DNA of 64,000 nucleotides from Mucilaginibacter sp. OK268 (lineage in GTDB: Bacteria; Bacteroidota; Bacteroidia; Sphingobacteriales; Sphingobacteriaceae), in assembly GCF_900103125.1 (NCBI RefSeq), contig NZ_FNJV01000003.1, positions 806,001-870,000 on the forward strand, given 5' to 3'. A program made the translations under genes and the position numbers. Below the pieces are notes generated by a model, which was given only the letters and a program-made list of their open reading frames with translations, did not search any database and was not told the DNA's origin. This document shows, piece after piece, positions 7,950 to 15,940 of the stretch. The number at the start of each line of letters is the position of its first letter. Positions within the stretch are counted from its first letter, which is position 1.

Positions 7950-10670
7950 ATGATATCAAGAAAATTTTTACTCGTAATTTCTCTGTTATTCTCTTTTGGT
8001 TTTGTCGCTTCGGCGCAACAGGATAGCATACCCTTAAGTACGCTTATTCAAAAAACCGCCAAGTTTCAAAGCAGTTTCCCCATTGAAAAAGTTTATCTCC
8101 ATTTGGATAAACCTTACTATGCCGTAGGCGATACCATTTGGTTTAAAGCTTATGTAACTGTCGAAAAACACCAGCCATCGGGGCTGAGCGGTGTGGTTTA
8201 TGTTGATGTGATCAACAGCCAGGACTCTGTTATGGAAAACCTGCGTTTGCCTGTTAAAAATGGTTTCGCTAATGGTAACATTACCCTTACCGGTGATACC
8301 TATAAGCAAGGTCCTTACCGCATCAGAGCTTATACCAATTGGATGCGCAATTTTGACCCAGATTATTTTTACGATCATACCATTAACGTGGGTAACGCCA
8401 TCGATAACCAGGTAAATACTTTTATCAGCTACAAAAGCTCCGCGAAAAAAGGTACTGTAAAGGTCGACGCGGACATCCTTTATAAAGATCCGGCTAATAC
8501 CCCCTATGCCAACAGAAGGGTAAGCTGGCAATTGATGCGCAATGGCGACGCGGTAACCAAAGGCAGCGGTCGTACCGACGATAAAGGACATTTATTAGTT
8601 GACATACCCGAAAATGAGACCGCTACCATTACATCCAGCTCATTGGTAACAGCCATTGATATGGGCGAACGTAAATCGGTTACCAATTCATTTTCTTTAA
8701 AAGCTGCGGTAACTGCTTATGATGTACAGTTTTTTCCCGAAAGCGGGCAGCTTACCAATGGCATACGCTCAAAAATTGCCTTTAAAGCTATCAACTCCAA
8801 AGGATTGGGAACTGATGTAAAAGGAACTATAACAGACGATCAGGGTACTGTTATGGCATCTTTTACCTCTGCGCATCTGGGCATGGGTGTATTTGCCATA
8901 ACCCCGGAAAGCGGAAAAGTATACACTGCCAACGTTACTTTTCCTAATGGATCCACGGGTACTTATAAGCTTCCACGGGTACAGGCCATGGGGATAAACC
9001 TGTCGGTATTCAATGCGGATGCGGATAACCTTACCGTTAAAATATCGGCCAACGAACTATTTTTACAGCGTAAACAAAATAAAAGTTTTTACCTGGTAGC
9101 ACAAAGCGGAGGTGTTATTTACTATGCCGCCCAAACCGTATTACAAAACGCTGCCTACACAGCCAATATTCCAAAAAACAAGTTCCCAACGGGCATCGTA
9201 CAGTTCACCCTGTTCTCATCTGGGGGCTACGCTCTGTGCGAGCGGGTGGCTTTTGTACAACATAACGACCTGCTCAATCTGGCTTTAAAACCTGATAAAC
9301 CATCTTATACTACCCGGCAAAATGTAAGGATAGCCGTATCGGCAAAAAACAGCACTGCTCCTGTTGAAGGCAGCTTTTCCGTAGCCGTACTTGACGATAC
9401 CAGCGTACCTACCAATGAAGACTCGGAATCGACCATATTAAGCACCCTGCTGCTTACATCAGACCTAAAAGGGTATATCGAAAAACCCAATTATTATTTC
9501 AATAAACCCGATCAGGAAAAACAAGACAACCTGGATATCCTGATGCTTACGCAGGGTTACCGCCGTTTCTCTTATGAAGATATACTGGCAGATAAAAACC
9601 CACCCATTTTTATCGCGCCTGAACAGGGGATCGAAGTATCGGGTATATTAAGAACCAATACGGGCCTCCCGGTAGGCAAAGGCAGCATACGCTTGCTGAT
9701 ACCAGATCGTAATTTTTCGGCCGAAACGATAACCGATCTGTCGGGTAATTTCAAATTTAGTAATGTAGTGGTTATGGATACCTCTAAAATAACCCTGAGC
9801 GCCCGTAATAATGTGAACGGCAAAAACATGGTAATCACCGTGAACGGCGAATTGTATCAGAAATTAAGTAAGAACCCTAATCAACCCGACGAAATTGTAA
9901 ATATCGACAGCGCGATGCGCCCATACCTGGATAATAGTCGCAGGCAATATCAAAACTCCCGCGTGTTGAAAGAGGTGGTCGTAAAATCAACCAAGTTCGA
10001 GAAAAAACCAAGTCATAGTGACTTTGGCACATTTGCCGGGTTACCCGGACAGGCCGATCACGAAATATCGGGCGATCAGTTGAAAGACTGTCCCCTGCTG
10101 ATCAACTGTTTAAGTACCATGGCTTTTGGTTTAACTTATGTCGACAATAATTTTTATATCACCCGTGATTATAACGCCGGCAAAAAAGTACCTGTGCAGA
10201 TATACATAGGCAGTATGCCGGTTGATGTGAACTTTTTATCAACCATTTCAGGTGCCGAAGTAGCATCCGTTGAGATATTTTTAAAGGACGGTGTAAGCGG
10301 TATTAATCGCATGAATCAAACAAACGGCGTTTTGATCATCAACAAAAAAGTGATCAAAAAGGAAAAGATAACGCTGGCTCAGCTACAGGCGCTTATACCT
10401 AAACAAAACGTAGTTACTTTCGCCATACAGGGTTATGGTAAAGCCAAAGAGTTTTACATGCCTAAATATGATGTTACCAAACAAAGCTCGCTCGGGGCCG
10501 ATCTGCGTAACACCATTTACTGGAACCCGAAAGTGATAACCGATAAAAACGGTGTAGCTTCGTTCAGCTTTTTTAACAGCGACGCCCGTGGATCATACCG
10601 TGTAATTATCGAAGGTCTGGATGCCGAAGGCGATCTTGGCCGCCAGGTGATGCATATCCAGGTGAAGTAA
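7950..10670 (+). CDS. MG2/alpha-2-macroglobulin-like and TonB-plug-like envelope protein, 906 aa
   Basis: A large exported protein. Residues 1-23 are a signal peptide ending VASAQQ. Residues about 44-145 carry an MG2 domain with the hallmark VYLHLDKPYYAVGDTIWFKA. Further Ig-like/macroglobulin-type segments follow. A carboxypeptidase-regulatory-like segment lies near 555-640. Around 670-805 there is a TonB-receptor plug-like segment with KEVVVKSTKFEKK, PVQIYIGSMPV and a terminal TNGVLIINKK. There is no C-terminal 22-strand barrel, so it is not itself a TonB-dependent channel. Such proteins are widespread in Sphingobacteriaceae and their role is not established. The gene lies between two inverted family A repeats. 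Confidence 0.82.
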   Translation: MISRKFLLVISLLFSFGFVASAQQDSIPLSTLIQKTAKFQSSFPIEKVYLHLDKPYYAVGDTIWFKAYVTVEKHQPSGLSGVVYVDVINSQDSVMENLRLPVKNGFANGNITLTGDTYKQGPYRIRAYTNWMRNFDPDYFYDHTINVGNAIDNQVNTFISYKSSAKKGTVKVDADILYKDPANTPYANRRVSWQLMRNGDAVTKGSGRTDDKGHLLVDIPENETATITSSSLVTAIDMGERKSVTNSFSLKAAVTAYDVQFFPESGQLTNGIRSKIAFKAINSKGLGTDVKGTITDDQGTVMASFTSAHLGMGVFAITPESGKVYTANVTFPNGSTGTYKLPRVQAMGINLSVFNADADNLTVKISANELFLQRKQNKSFYLVAQSGGVIYYAAQTVLQNAAYTANIPKNKFPTGIVQFTLFSSGGYALCERVAFVQHNDLLNLALKPDKPSYTTRQNVRIAVSAKNSTAPVEGSFSVAVLDDTSVPTNEDSESTILSTLLLTSDLKGYIEKPNYYFNKPDQEKQDNLDILMLTQGYRRFSYEDILADKNPPIFIAPEQGIEVSGILRTNTGLPVGKGSIRLLIPDRNFSAETITDLSGNFKFSNVVVMDTSKITLSARNNVNGKNMVITVNGELYQKLSKNPNQPDEIVNIDSAMRPYLDNSRRQYQNSRVLKEVVVKSTKFEKKPSHSDFGTFAGLPGQADHEISGDQLKDCPLLINCLSTMAFGLTYVDNNFYITRDYNAGKKVPVQIYIGSMPVDVNFLSTISGAEVASVEIFLKDGVSGINRMNQTNGVLIINKKVIKKEKITLAQLQALIPKQNVVTFAIQGYGKAKEFYMPKYDVTKQSSLGADLRNTIYWNPKVITDKNGVASFSFFNSDARGSYRVIIEGLDAEGDLGRQVMHIQVK

Positions 10671-10676
10671 TTTTGA

Positions 10677-10820
10677 GGAGATTTTGGGAGCAAGGAACAA
10701 AGACTATAGGACAAAATGTCCTGTCAATCCATGCTCCCAAAATCCTTGTTCTTTGTTCTAAAAATCTTTGCTCCAAAAGTCCCCAAATCCTTGTTCCAAA
10801 AGTCCTTGCTCTTTACTCCA
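10677..10820. repeat. word-type palindromic repeat, family F (GGAGCAAGGAACAAAG)
   Basis: Built from repeated words GAGCAAGGAACAAAG and its complement CTTTGTTCCTTGCTCC. The left arm (TTTTGGGAGCAAGGAACAAAG) pairs with GCTCCCAAAATCCTTGTTCTTTG, and further copies of CCTTGTTCC and CCTTGCTC follow. It fills the whole gap between two same-strand genes. No reading frame is present in it. Confidence 0.75.
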
Positions 10821-10858
10821 ATAATGGTTAGATTTATGAAACACATAAACTTATCATT

Positions 10859-11263
10859 ATGGATTTTTCACACATCAATTGGCTGGCCGTGATAGCGGCC
10901 GGTGTTTCGGCATTTTTAGTTGGCGGTATCTGGTACTCCCCATTACTGTTCGCCAATCCCTGGATGGCTGATAACAAGCTTACTCCCGACGAATTAAAGA
11001 CCTCCAACAAAGCTCGCACCTTTGGCATTTCGGCTATATTTTCTATCATTATGGCCGTTAACCTGGGTATGTTCCTCTCCGATGCCAAAACCGACATTTC
11101 ATGGGGCGCTACGGCAGGTTCGCTGGCCGGTGTGTGGACATTCAGCGCCATTGCCATACAGGGCCTGTTTGAGCTAAAAAGCTGGCGGCTGATATTTATA
11201 AACGGCGGCTACAGCCTGGTATCATTAACGTTGATGGGCACCATTATAGGCTGGTGGAGGTAG
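10859..11263 (+). CDS. DUF1761 family membrane protein
   Basis: A 134-residue integral membrane protein with about four transmembrane helices. Features of DUF1761 are visible: the opening INWLAVIAAGVSAFLVGGIWYSP, a LFANPWM motif, and the closing GGYSLVSLTLMGTIIGWW. The loop after helix 1 holds a LTPDEL stretch. Function of the family is unknown. It is separated from the MG2 gene by a palindromic repeat and is followed at once by the inverted family A repeat. Confidence 0.85.
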   Translation: MDFSHINWLAVIAAGVSAFLVGGIWYSPLLFANPWMADNKLTPDELKTSNKARTFGISAIFSIIMAVNLGMFLSDAKTDISWGATAGSLAGVWTFSAIAIQGLFELKSWRLIFINGGYSLVSLTLMGTIIGWWR

Positions 11264-11273
11264 AAAAAGTCCG

Positions 11274-11333
11274 GAGACACATGTAATGTGTCTCTACGTT
11301 TTGTTTTTTGTAGAGACGCATCACATGCGTCTT
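11274..11333. repeat. double-hairpin palindromic repeat, family A copy 2 (inverted)
   Basis: Reverse-complement orientation of the element at 7649-7708: GAGACACAT-GTA-ATGTGTCTC, spacer CTACG...TTTTTTGTAGA, then GAGACGCAT-CAC-ATGCGTCTT. Arms here are better conserved than in copy 1. It lies between the converging DUF1761 and DUF6526 genes. Confidence 0.85.
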
Positions 11334-11350
11334 AGATTACGCGATCCTCT

Positions 11351-11782
11351 CTACACCCGATGATGATCAGCACGCCAGTTTTTGATGGTCTTTTTAATAT
11401 CAGTTGCCGATAGATTTTCGGCTAACACTCGTTCTATTAAGGGAACCAGTTCATCATCGGGTGCAAAACGCAGGGCAGCTATCTGGGCTATGGTAAGTCT
11501 ATTGTCCAGCGGTTGGCGGGTGAGTATAAAATAACGCAGACCTTCTTCGGCCCGTATGGCTCTGTCTTGCGCCTTTAGCGGAAACATGCGTGCAAACAGG
11601 CCCATCAGCAAACTACAGCCAAAAAGCAGCATAATGAGCAAGGCGCTCAAAAAGCCCGTCGTCTGCCATTGCATCACCACATTCACCATAGAAACTATCA
11701 ATCCTACAATAAGCATACCTCCCAGCAAATAATGGAAGCCTGCAGCAGTGCGTTTATGGTTGGCAAAGTTTTGTGAGGTCAT
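11351..11782 (-). CDS. DUF6526 family membrane protein
   Basis: A 143-residue protein with two transmembrane helices (about residues 17-38 and 44-66) and a soluble C-terminal part. The tail pattern, AEEGLRYFILT, DNRLTIAQIAALRFA and LSATDIKKTIKNWRADHHRV, matches what I recall of DUF6526. Function is unknown. The start is set at the ATG encoding MTSQNFANH, since the longer reading would add 18 residues containing an isolated hydrophobic patch that the family lacks. It converges on the DUF1761 gene and is divergent from the aldo/keto reductase gene. Confidence 0.78.
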   Translation of the reverse strand: MTSQNFANHKRTAAGFHYLLGGMLIVGLIVSMVNVVMQWQTTGFLSALLIMLLFGCSLLMGLFARMFPLKAQDRAIRAEEGLRYFILTRQPLDNRLTIAQIAALRFAPDDELVPLIERVLAENLSATDIKKTIKNWRADHHRV

Positions 11783-11911
11783 GGCTTGTTTTTTGACGAA
11801 AGATACTACTAAATTGTTACCACAGGCACATGCCATTATTACAATCGGGTTATAATATTTTTAAACAATGCAGGCATATTTGAGTTGATTTTAATAACAA
11901 CAATTGATACT

Positions 11912-12769
11912 ATGGCAAACACATTTGAAAAAACGTTCACATTAGGTGGCGACTATACCATAAACCGCCTGGGCTACGGTGCCATGCGCATTACCGGCCA
12001 GGGCATTTGGGGGCCACCAAAAGACAAGGATGAATGTATCAGTGTACTTAAACGGGCTGTAGAGCTAGGCGTAAACTTTATTGATACAGCCGATAGTTAC
12101 GGCCCCAATGTTTCAGAAGAACTAATAGCCGAAGCACTTGCACCCTACCCTGCTGGCCTCATCATTGGTACCAAGGGCGGTTTCCTGCGTACAGGCCCTA
12201 ATCAGTGGAATATCGACTCATCCCCGGCTCACCTTCAGGAAGCGCTGGAAGGTAGCTTAAAACGCCTGAAACAGGACCGTATCGATCTATATCAACTGCA
12301 TCGCATAGATCCAAACGTGCCTGCCGAAAAAACCTTTGAATTTTTGCAAAAAGCACAGCAGCAGGGCAAGATCAAACACATTGGTCTGTCGGAAGTTAGC
12401 GTAGACGAGATCAAACACGCACAGCAATTTTTTGAAGTGGTATCGGTACAAAATATGTACAGCGTTGATAACCGCAAATGGGAAGCCGAACTACAGTATA
12501 CCCGCGAGCAAAATATCGCCTTTATACCCTGGTACCCATTAGGTGGCGGCAATGTAAAAGGCGAGCAGATATTACAGGGCGTAGCCGATAAATATAGCGT
12601 TACCATACACCAGGTAGCCTTAAGCTGGTTGCTGCATCACTCGCCAAACATCCTGCTTATTCCGGGTACATCAAGCGTGGAGCACCTGGAAGAGAACATG
12701 AAAGCAGCCGATATCAAGTTGGACGAAGCCGATCTGCTGATCCTCGAAAGTCTGAAAAATATCAAATAA
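11912..12769 (+). CDS. aldo/keto reductase
   Basis: A 285-residue cytoplasmic NADPH-dependent oxidoreductase of the AKR superfamily. The catalytic tetrad is visible as DTADSYG (Asp and Tyr), TKGG (Lys) and YQLHRID (His). The later GTSSVEHLEEN motif is the NADP-phosphate-binding loop. The length is that of the short YdbC/AKR-like bacterial proteins. The start is the ATG at MANTFEK; upstream in-frame codons belong to an AT-rich promoter region. Substrate unknown. A second AKR of a different subgroup lies at about 57 kb. Confidence 0.9.
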   Translation: MANTFEKTFTLGGDYTINRLGYGAMRITGQGIWGPPKDKDECISVLKRAVELGVNFIDTADSYGPNVSEELIAEALAPYPAGLIIGTKGGFLRTGPNQWNIDSSPAHLQEALEGSLKRLKQDRIDLYQLHRIDPNVPAEKTFEFLQKAQQQGKIKHIGLSEVSVDEIKHAQQFFEVVSVQNMYSVDNRKWEAELQYTREQNIAFIPWYPLGGGNVKGEQILQGVADKYSVTIHQVALSWLLHHSPNILLIPGTSSVEHLEENMKAADIKLDEADLLILESLKNIK

Positions 12770-12823
12770 ATCACCCCTAAAACGGGTAAAATAAGGGGAT
12801 GCCATAATATGATGGTATCCTTT

Positions 12824-12831
12824 TATTTTTG
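12824..12831 (+). promoter_or_regulatory. candidate -7 element TATTTTTG
   Basis: Exact TAnnTTTG match 16 bases before the chosen ATG of the 137-aa hypothetical gene. It supports the internal ATG, since a start further upstream would lie ahead of transcription. Confidence 0.45.
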
Positions 12832-12847
12832 TATCATCACCACATAC

Positions 12848-13261
12848 ATGAAAAGTAAAGAAGAGATCCTGAACAGCTATAATACCACCGGCAACGATGG
12901 TTTACCCGAAATATCGGCTCCCGACTTGCTAAAGGCCATGGAGACCTACAAAGAACAATACGCCGAAGCAGCTTTTAATGCAGCCCGGCAGCTAAAGAAT
13001 AGTGCATATGAGTTTGCCACCTATGCCGATTATGCAGCTCATACCCTGCAGGAGGCCCGCCAGCAGGAGCAAAACCGCGATGAATTTACCGAAGCCATTA
13101 CCCTGGCCGCCAACAGCGTATTGCCGCATTTTATACCGCATGATCGCACCATAAAAGAGTTCTCATTCAACTTTACCATGCAGGACAAAAGCTATACCGC
13201 CTTTTATAAAAAAGATGCCGAGGGTTACTGGCAACTGAACACCTGGACCGCCGCCATTTAA
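12848..13261 (+). CDS. hypothetical protein, 137 aa
   Basis: I do not recognise the family. A soluble, acidic, alpha-helical protein rich in Ala, Glu and Gln, with no signal peptide or membrane segment. The first 100 residues look like an amphipathic helical bundle (many AAxxAA and EAxxQEQ patterns); the last 30 residues (FSFNFTMQDKSYTAFYKKD...YWQLNTW) look like two or three beta strands. The start is the ATG at MKSKEEIL, directly after a -7 element. The reading frame is well conserved in codon use with its neighbours, so it is likely real. Confidence 0.7.
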   Translation: MKSKEEILNSYNTTGNDGLPEISAPDLLKAMETYKEQYAEAAFNAARQLKNSAYEFATYADYAAHTLQEARQQEQNRDEFTEAITLAANSVLPHFIPHDRTIKEFSFNFTMQDKSYTAFYKKDAEGYWQLNTWTAAI

Positions 13262-13290
13262 TATCCCGACAGACCAAACGGTCGGTCATA

Positions 13291-13313
13291 TTTTTTTTTT
13301 TTGGGGGGGGGGG
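13291..13313. repeat. homopolymer junction T12 then G11
   Basis: Twelve consecutive T followed directly by eleven consecutive G. The length may be variable in vivo or an assembly approximation. It lies 30 bases after the stop of the preceding gene. Confidence 0.8.
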
Positions 13314-13353
13314 TAGCTTCTGTTTTTTAGCCTAAAACTTTTTAAACCTTAAA

Positions 13354-13444
13354 TTTTAACACTTTTCTGCCCGAAAAGGGGCTAAAAGCGGGTCAAAAGC
13401 CCTTGAAAAACTCTCATTTTAACACTTTTTAACAAATTTTAACA
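13354..13444. repeat. TTTTAACA repeats, three in 10-bp phase
   Basis: Four copies of TTTTAACA: one at 13354 and three at 13417, 13427 and 13437, the last three exactly ten bases apart, thus on one face of the helix. No gene is present in this 360-base AT-rich gap. They may bind a protein, but no known box is recognised. Confidence 0.6.
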
Positions 13445-13548
13445 CAGTTTTGAGCAGTTTTCAAAACTTTAAAAAGTATTAATTTATTAACTATCAATAC
13501 ATTAACCACAAAACACTCTATTTTTGACCTTGTTTTGTCTTAACTAAA

Positions 13549-13586
13549 ACAGCCCGCTTATCTCCTGAAAGAGACAAGCGGGCTGC
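13549..13586. other. strong GC-rich hairpin
   Basis: Stem ACAGCCCGCTT / AAGCGGGCTGCTGT with a further TCTC/GAGA pair inside. Neither side is followed by a clear T run, so it is a weak candidate as terminator; it could instead be a leader hairpin or a binding site. Between it and the YciI gene lies a degenerate piece of the repeat seen at 17815-17948 (CACCTCGTCTGCGCTTCG and GTCATTGCGAGG). Confidence 0.55.
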
Positions 13587-13726
13587 TGTTGATATAAATA
13601 TACGAAAAATTATGGGTAGATGTGGTGGCGGAAAATGAATATCGTAGACTACTCACCTCGTCTGCGCTTCGTTTTTCTCCACCTGTCATTGCGAGGTTTT
13701 TTATGCCCCCTCTTCGGGTGAGTCGA

Positions 13727-14020
13727 CTATCCAACCACCGCTACTTTAAACGGCTTCACATCAACCGATTCCCATACTTTTTGGGTAATATAAGGTTCAT
13801 TCTGCTTCCAGGCTTCCAGGGCTTCCTCAGTTTCAAACTGCATGATCATGACTGAGCCTATCATATTACCCTCGTCATTGAGTATAGCCCCTCCTTCCAC
13901 GTAATTACCGTTTTCTTTCAGCACTCTTACGCCATCTAAATGATGCGGGCGCACATCCATGCGGCGTTGCAACGCGCCGTCATCCGTATAATCATATCCC
14001 GTAACCAGGTATTGCTTCAT
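13727..14020 (-). CDS. YciI family protein
   Basis: A 97-residue dimeric ferredoxin-fold protein of the YciI group. Visible features are the first strand KQYLVTGYDYTD, the conserved R-x-x-H-L segment (RPHHLDGVRVLKENG), GGAILNDEG near residue 43 and the closing strand WESVDVKPFKVA. The His in HHLDG is the putative catalytic/acid-base residue of the family. It lies 30 bases downstream of a VOC-family gene and is probably cotranscribed. Role unknown; such small proteins often sit near stress regulators. Confidence 0.85.
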   Translation of the reverse strand: MKQYLVTGYDYTDDGALQRRMDVRPHHLDGVRVLKENGNYVEGGAILNDEGNMIGSVMIMQFETEEALEAWKQNEPYITQKVWESVDVKPFKVAVVG

Positions 14021-14050
14021 AATTAGTGAATTATTGATTTAGTGATTTTT

Positions 14051-14491
14051 TTATTGTTTCTTGTCGGGATCAAAGGTGATCTTCCAGCTGATCCCAAATC
14101 TATCGGCCAGCATCCCATAATGCGTGCTCCAAAAAGTTTCACCTATAGGCATAATGGCCCGTCCTCCTTCAGATAGTTCATTATATATGCGATAAGCTTC
14201 ATCCTGGCTAACCGTGCTGAGATAGAGATAAAAATTATTGGCGATCCCGGGTGCTAATCCTTGGTGTGTTTCTATACTATCGCAGCCCATGATAACCGTA
14301 TTCGGGGCAATTTGTAAAGAGGCATGCATGATCTTTTCATCAGCCGAAAGCGGAAATAATTTTTTATCTGCTTGCGGTACATCCTTATAACGCCCCATGA
14401 ACAGGATCACGCCACCAAAAACAACTTTATAAAAATTGAAAGCTTCTTCGCAATTATCTTTAAAAACCAGGTAAGGGTTTAGCGTTGTCAT
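14051..14491 (-). CDS. VOC family protein, PhnB/glyoxalase-like
   Basis: A 146-residue protein of the vicinal-oxygen-chelate superfamily, PhnB-like subgroup. It opens with LNPYLVFKDNCEEAFNFYKVVFGG, the standard first beta-alpha-beta unit, and later has IMHASLQIAPNTVIMGCDS and a second unit with ...EAYRIYNELSEGG and a closing DRFGISWKI, typical of this subgroup. Metal ligands of true glyoxalase I are not obvious, so enzymatic activity is uncertain. It is the first gene of a likely two-gene unit with yciI-like and is divergent from galK. Confidence 0.87.
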   Translation of the reverse strand: MTTLNPYLVFKDNCEEAFNFYKVVFGGVILFMGRYKDVPQADKKLFPLSADEKIMHASLQIAPNTVIMGCDSIETHQGLAPGIANNFYLYLSTVSQDEAYRIYNELSEGGRAIMPIGETFWSTHYGMLADRFGISWKITFDPDKKQ

Positions 14492-14659
14492 TGTTTTCTG
14501 ATTAATTTAAGCATACTGCTTCCAATTATTTTATCCAACAGGTAAGTTACTGTTCTGTTTGCCTTTGTTATCGTAAAACTATACATTTAAACCTCCTGCA
14601 CGGCCACATCATTGTCCGAAAAAATTAAAAATTTCTATTTTAAATTTATTTTATAAATG

Positions 14660-14667
14660 TATATTTG
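14660..14667 (+). promoter_or_regulatory. candidate -7 element TATATTTG of galK
   Basis: Exact TAnnTTTG match, 46 bases before the galK ATG, in a very AT-rich 220-base divergent gap. The -33 region reads CTATTT, only partly matching TTTG. Confidence 0.45.
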
Positions 14668-14713
14668 ACAATTTTTACAATATTTGTTATTCCAAAATAA
14701 CTAACCTGAAATA

Positions 14714-15880
14714 ATGAAGAATACTTTGCAGCAGGAATTTACTAAGCTTTATAATAAAGAGGCCGACGCCACCTATTTTTCTCCGGGTCGCGTAAACCTT
14801 ATCGGCGAACATATTGATTATAACGGCGGTTTGGTTATGCCATGCGCCATCACCTTCGGAACTTACCTGTTAATATCCCCTAATGAGGATGGCGTTTTTC
14901 GCTTCAGGAGTTTAAACTTTACCGATCAGGACGATATCCCTGTTCAGCAACGTTATGAAAAAACTGGCGACGAATGGTTCAACTTTCCTATCGGTGTCAT
15001 AGATCATTTTGGTAAGGATGGCCACCAGCTAAAAGGCCTGGATATGCTTTTTTATGGCGATATCCCTATAGGTTCAGGTCTGTCGTCATCGGCCTCTATC
15101 GAGGTGGTTACGGCTTATGCCCTCAATGATCTGTTTAACTGTGGTTACAGCAAGCTCGACCTGGTTAAACTGTCAAAATCTGTCGAGAATAATTTTATCG
15201 GTGTAAACAGTGGTATCATGGACCAGTTTGCTGTTGCCTTTGGCGAAAAGAACAAGGCCCTGATGCTGAACTGCGACACCCTGGATTACCAGGCGGTTGA
15301 CAGTAACCTGGGCGATCACGTGCTGGCTATCATCAATACCAACAAACCCCGCAAACTGGCGGAATCGAAATATAACGAACGCGTGCAGGAATGTCAGCAA
15401 GCGCTGAAAGCCCTGCAACAGGAGCTGGAGATCAATCACCTGTGTGATATTGATGCCGATACATTCGCCAAATATCAGCACCTGATCACCAATCCGGTAG
15501 TGCTGAACCGGGCCAAACACGTGATTGAAGAGAACGACCGTGTAAAACTGGCCGCAACAGCGCTGGCTGCTAATAACTTACAGGAATTTGGCCGGTTAAT
15601 GTATGCTTCGCACGATTCACTGCGCGACTTATACGAAGTAAGCGGCGCCGAGCTCGATGCCGTGGCCGAATATAGCAAAACCAACCCTAACGTGGCCGGT
15701 GCCCGCATGACCGGTGCAGGTTTTGGCGGTTGCGCCATAGCTTTGGTTAAGGCTGATGCATTTGATAATTACAGTGCCGAAATAACCGAATACTACACCC
15801 AAAAAATTGGCTATGCACCATCCGTTTACAACTCACTGATCGGTAATGGTGTAGGATTGCTGAATTTACTGGTTAATTAA
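14714..15880 (+). CDS. galK: galactokinase
   Basis: Phosphorylates alpha-D-galactose to galactose 1-phosphate with ATP, the first committed step of the Leloir pathway, in the cytoplasm. GHMP-kinase motifs are all present: the sugar-binding GRVNLIGEHIDYNGG (residues 25-39), the ATP loop PIGSGLSSSASIE (118-130), the catalytic Asp170 in GIMDQF, and the C-terminal GAGFGGCAIAL. The length of 388 residues is normal. No galT, galE, galM or transporter is nearby, so the gene is separate from the rest of the pathway. It has its own promoter region. Confidence 0.97.
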   Translation: MKNTLQQEFTKLYNKEADATYFSPGRVNLIGEHIDYNGGLVMPCAITFGTYLLISPNEDGVFRFRSLNFTDQDDIPVQQRYEKTGDEWFNFPIGVIDHFGKDGHQLKGLDMLFYGDIPIGSGLSSSASIEVVTAYALNDLFNCGYSKLDLVKLSKSVENNFIGVNSGIMDQFAVAFGEKNKALMLNCDTLDYQAVDSNLGDHVLAIINTNKPRKLAESKYNERVQECQQALKALQQELEINHLCDIDADTFAKYQHLITNPVVLNRAKHVIEENDRVKLAATALAANNLQEFGRLMYASHDSLRDLYEVSGAELDAVAEYSKTNPNVAGARMTGAGFGGCAIALVKADAFDNYSAEITEYYTQKIGYAPSVYNSLIGNGVGLLNLLVN

Positions 15881-15900
15881 TACTTTTGCGCTTGGTTTTT

Positions 15901-15936
15901 TTGTCCATGGACTATGGACCATAGACCATGGACAAA
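15901..15936. repeat. word-type palindrome, family H (GTCCATGGAC)
   Basis: A 36-base near-perfect palindrome made of the word GTCCATGG and variants (CTATGGACC, CATAGACC), with one A-A mismatch per arm. It lies 20 bases after galK and 4 bases before the ATG of the next gene, so it covers its ribosome binding region. Confidence 0.8.
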
Positions 15937-15940
15937 AATT

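Noticed and set aside
8034..8591. A 185-residue frame on the minus strand
   Set aside because: Antisense to the MG2/plug gene, with no recognisable motifs; a shadow frame.
7649..11333. A composite transposon
   Set aside because: No transposase or recombinase between the inverted repeats, and no target duplication seen.
13291..13313. A definite biological slippage site
   Set aside because: A T12-G11 run may be an assembly or sequencing approximation, so only its presence is recorded.
14714..15880. A complete gal operon
   Set aside because: Only galK is present; neighbouring genes belong to unrelated families.
15914..15940. Earlier start for the TrmH-type gene
   Set aside because: These codons lie inside the palindromic repeat; the ATG at 15941 gives the standard N-terminus.
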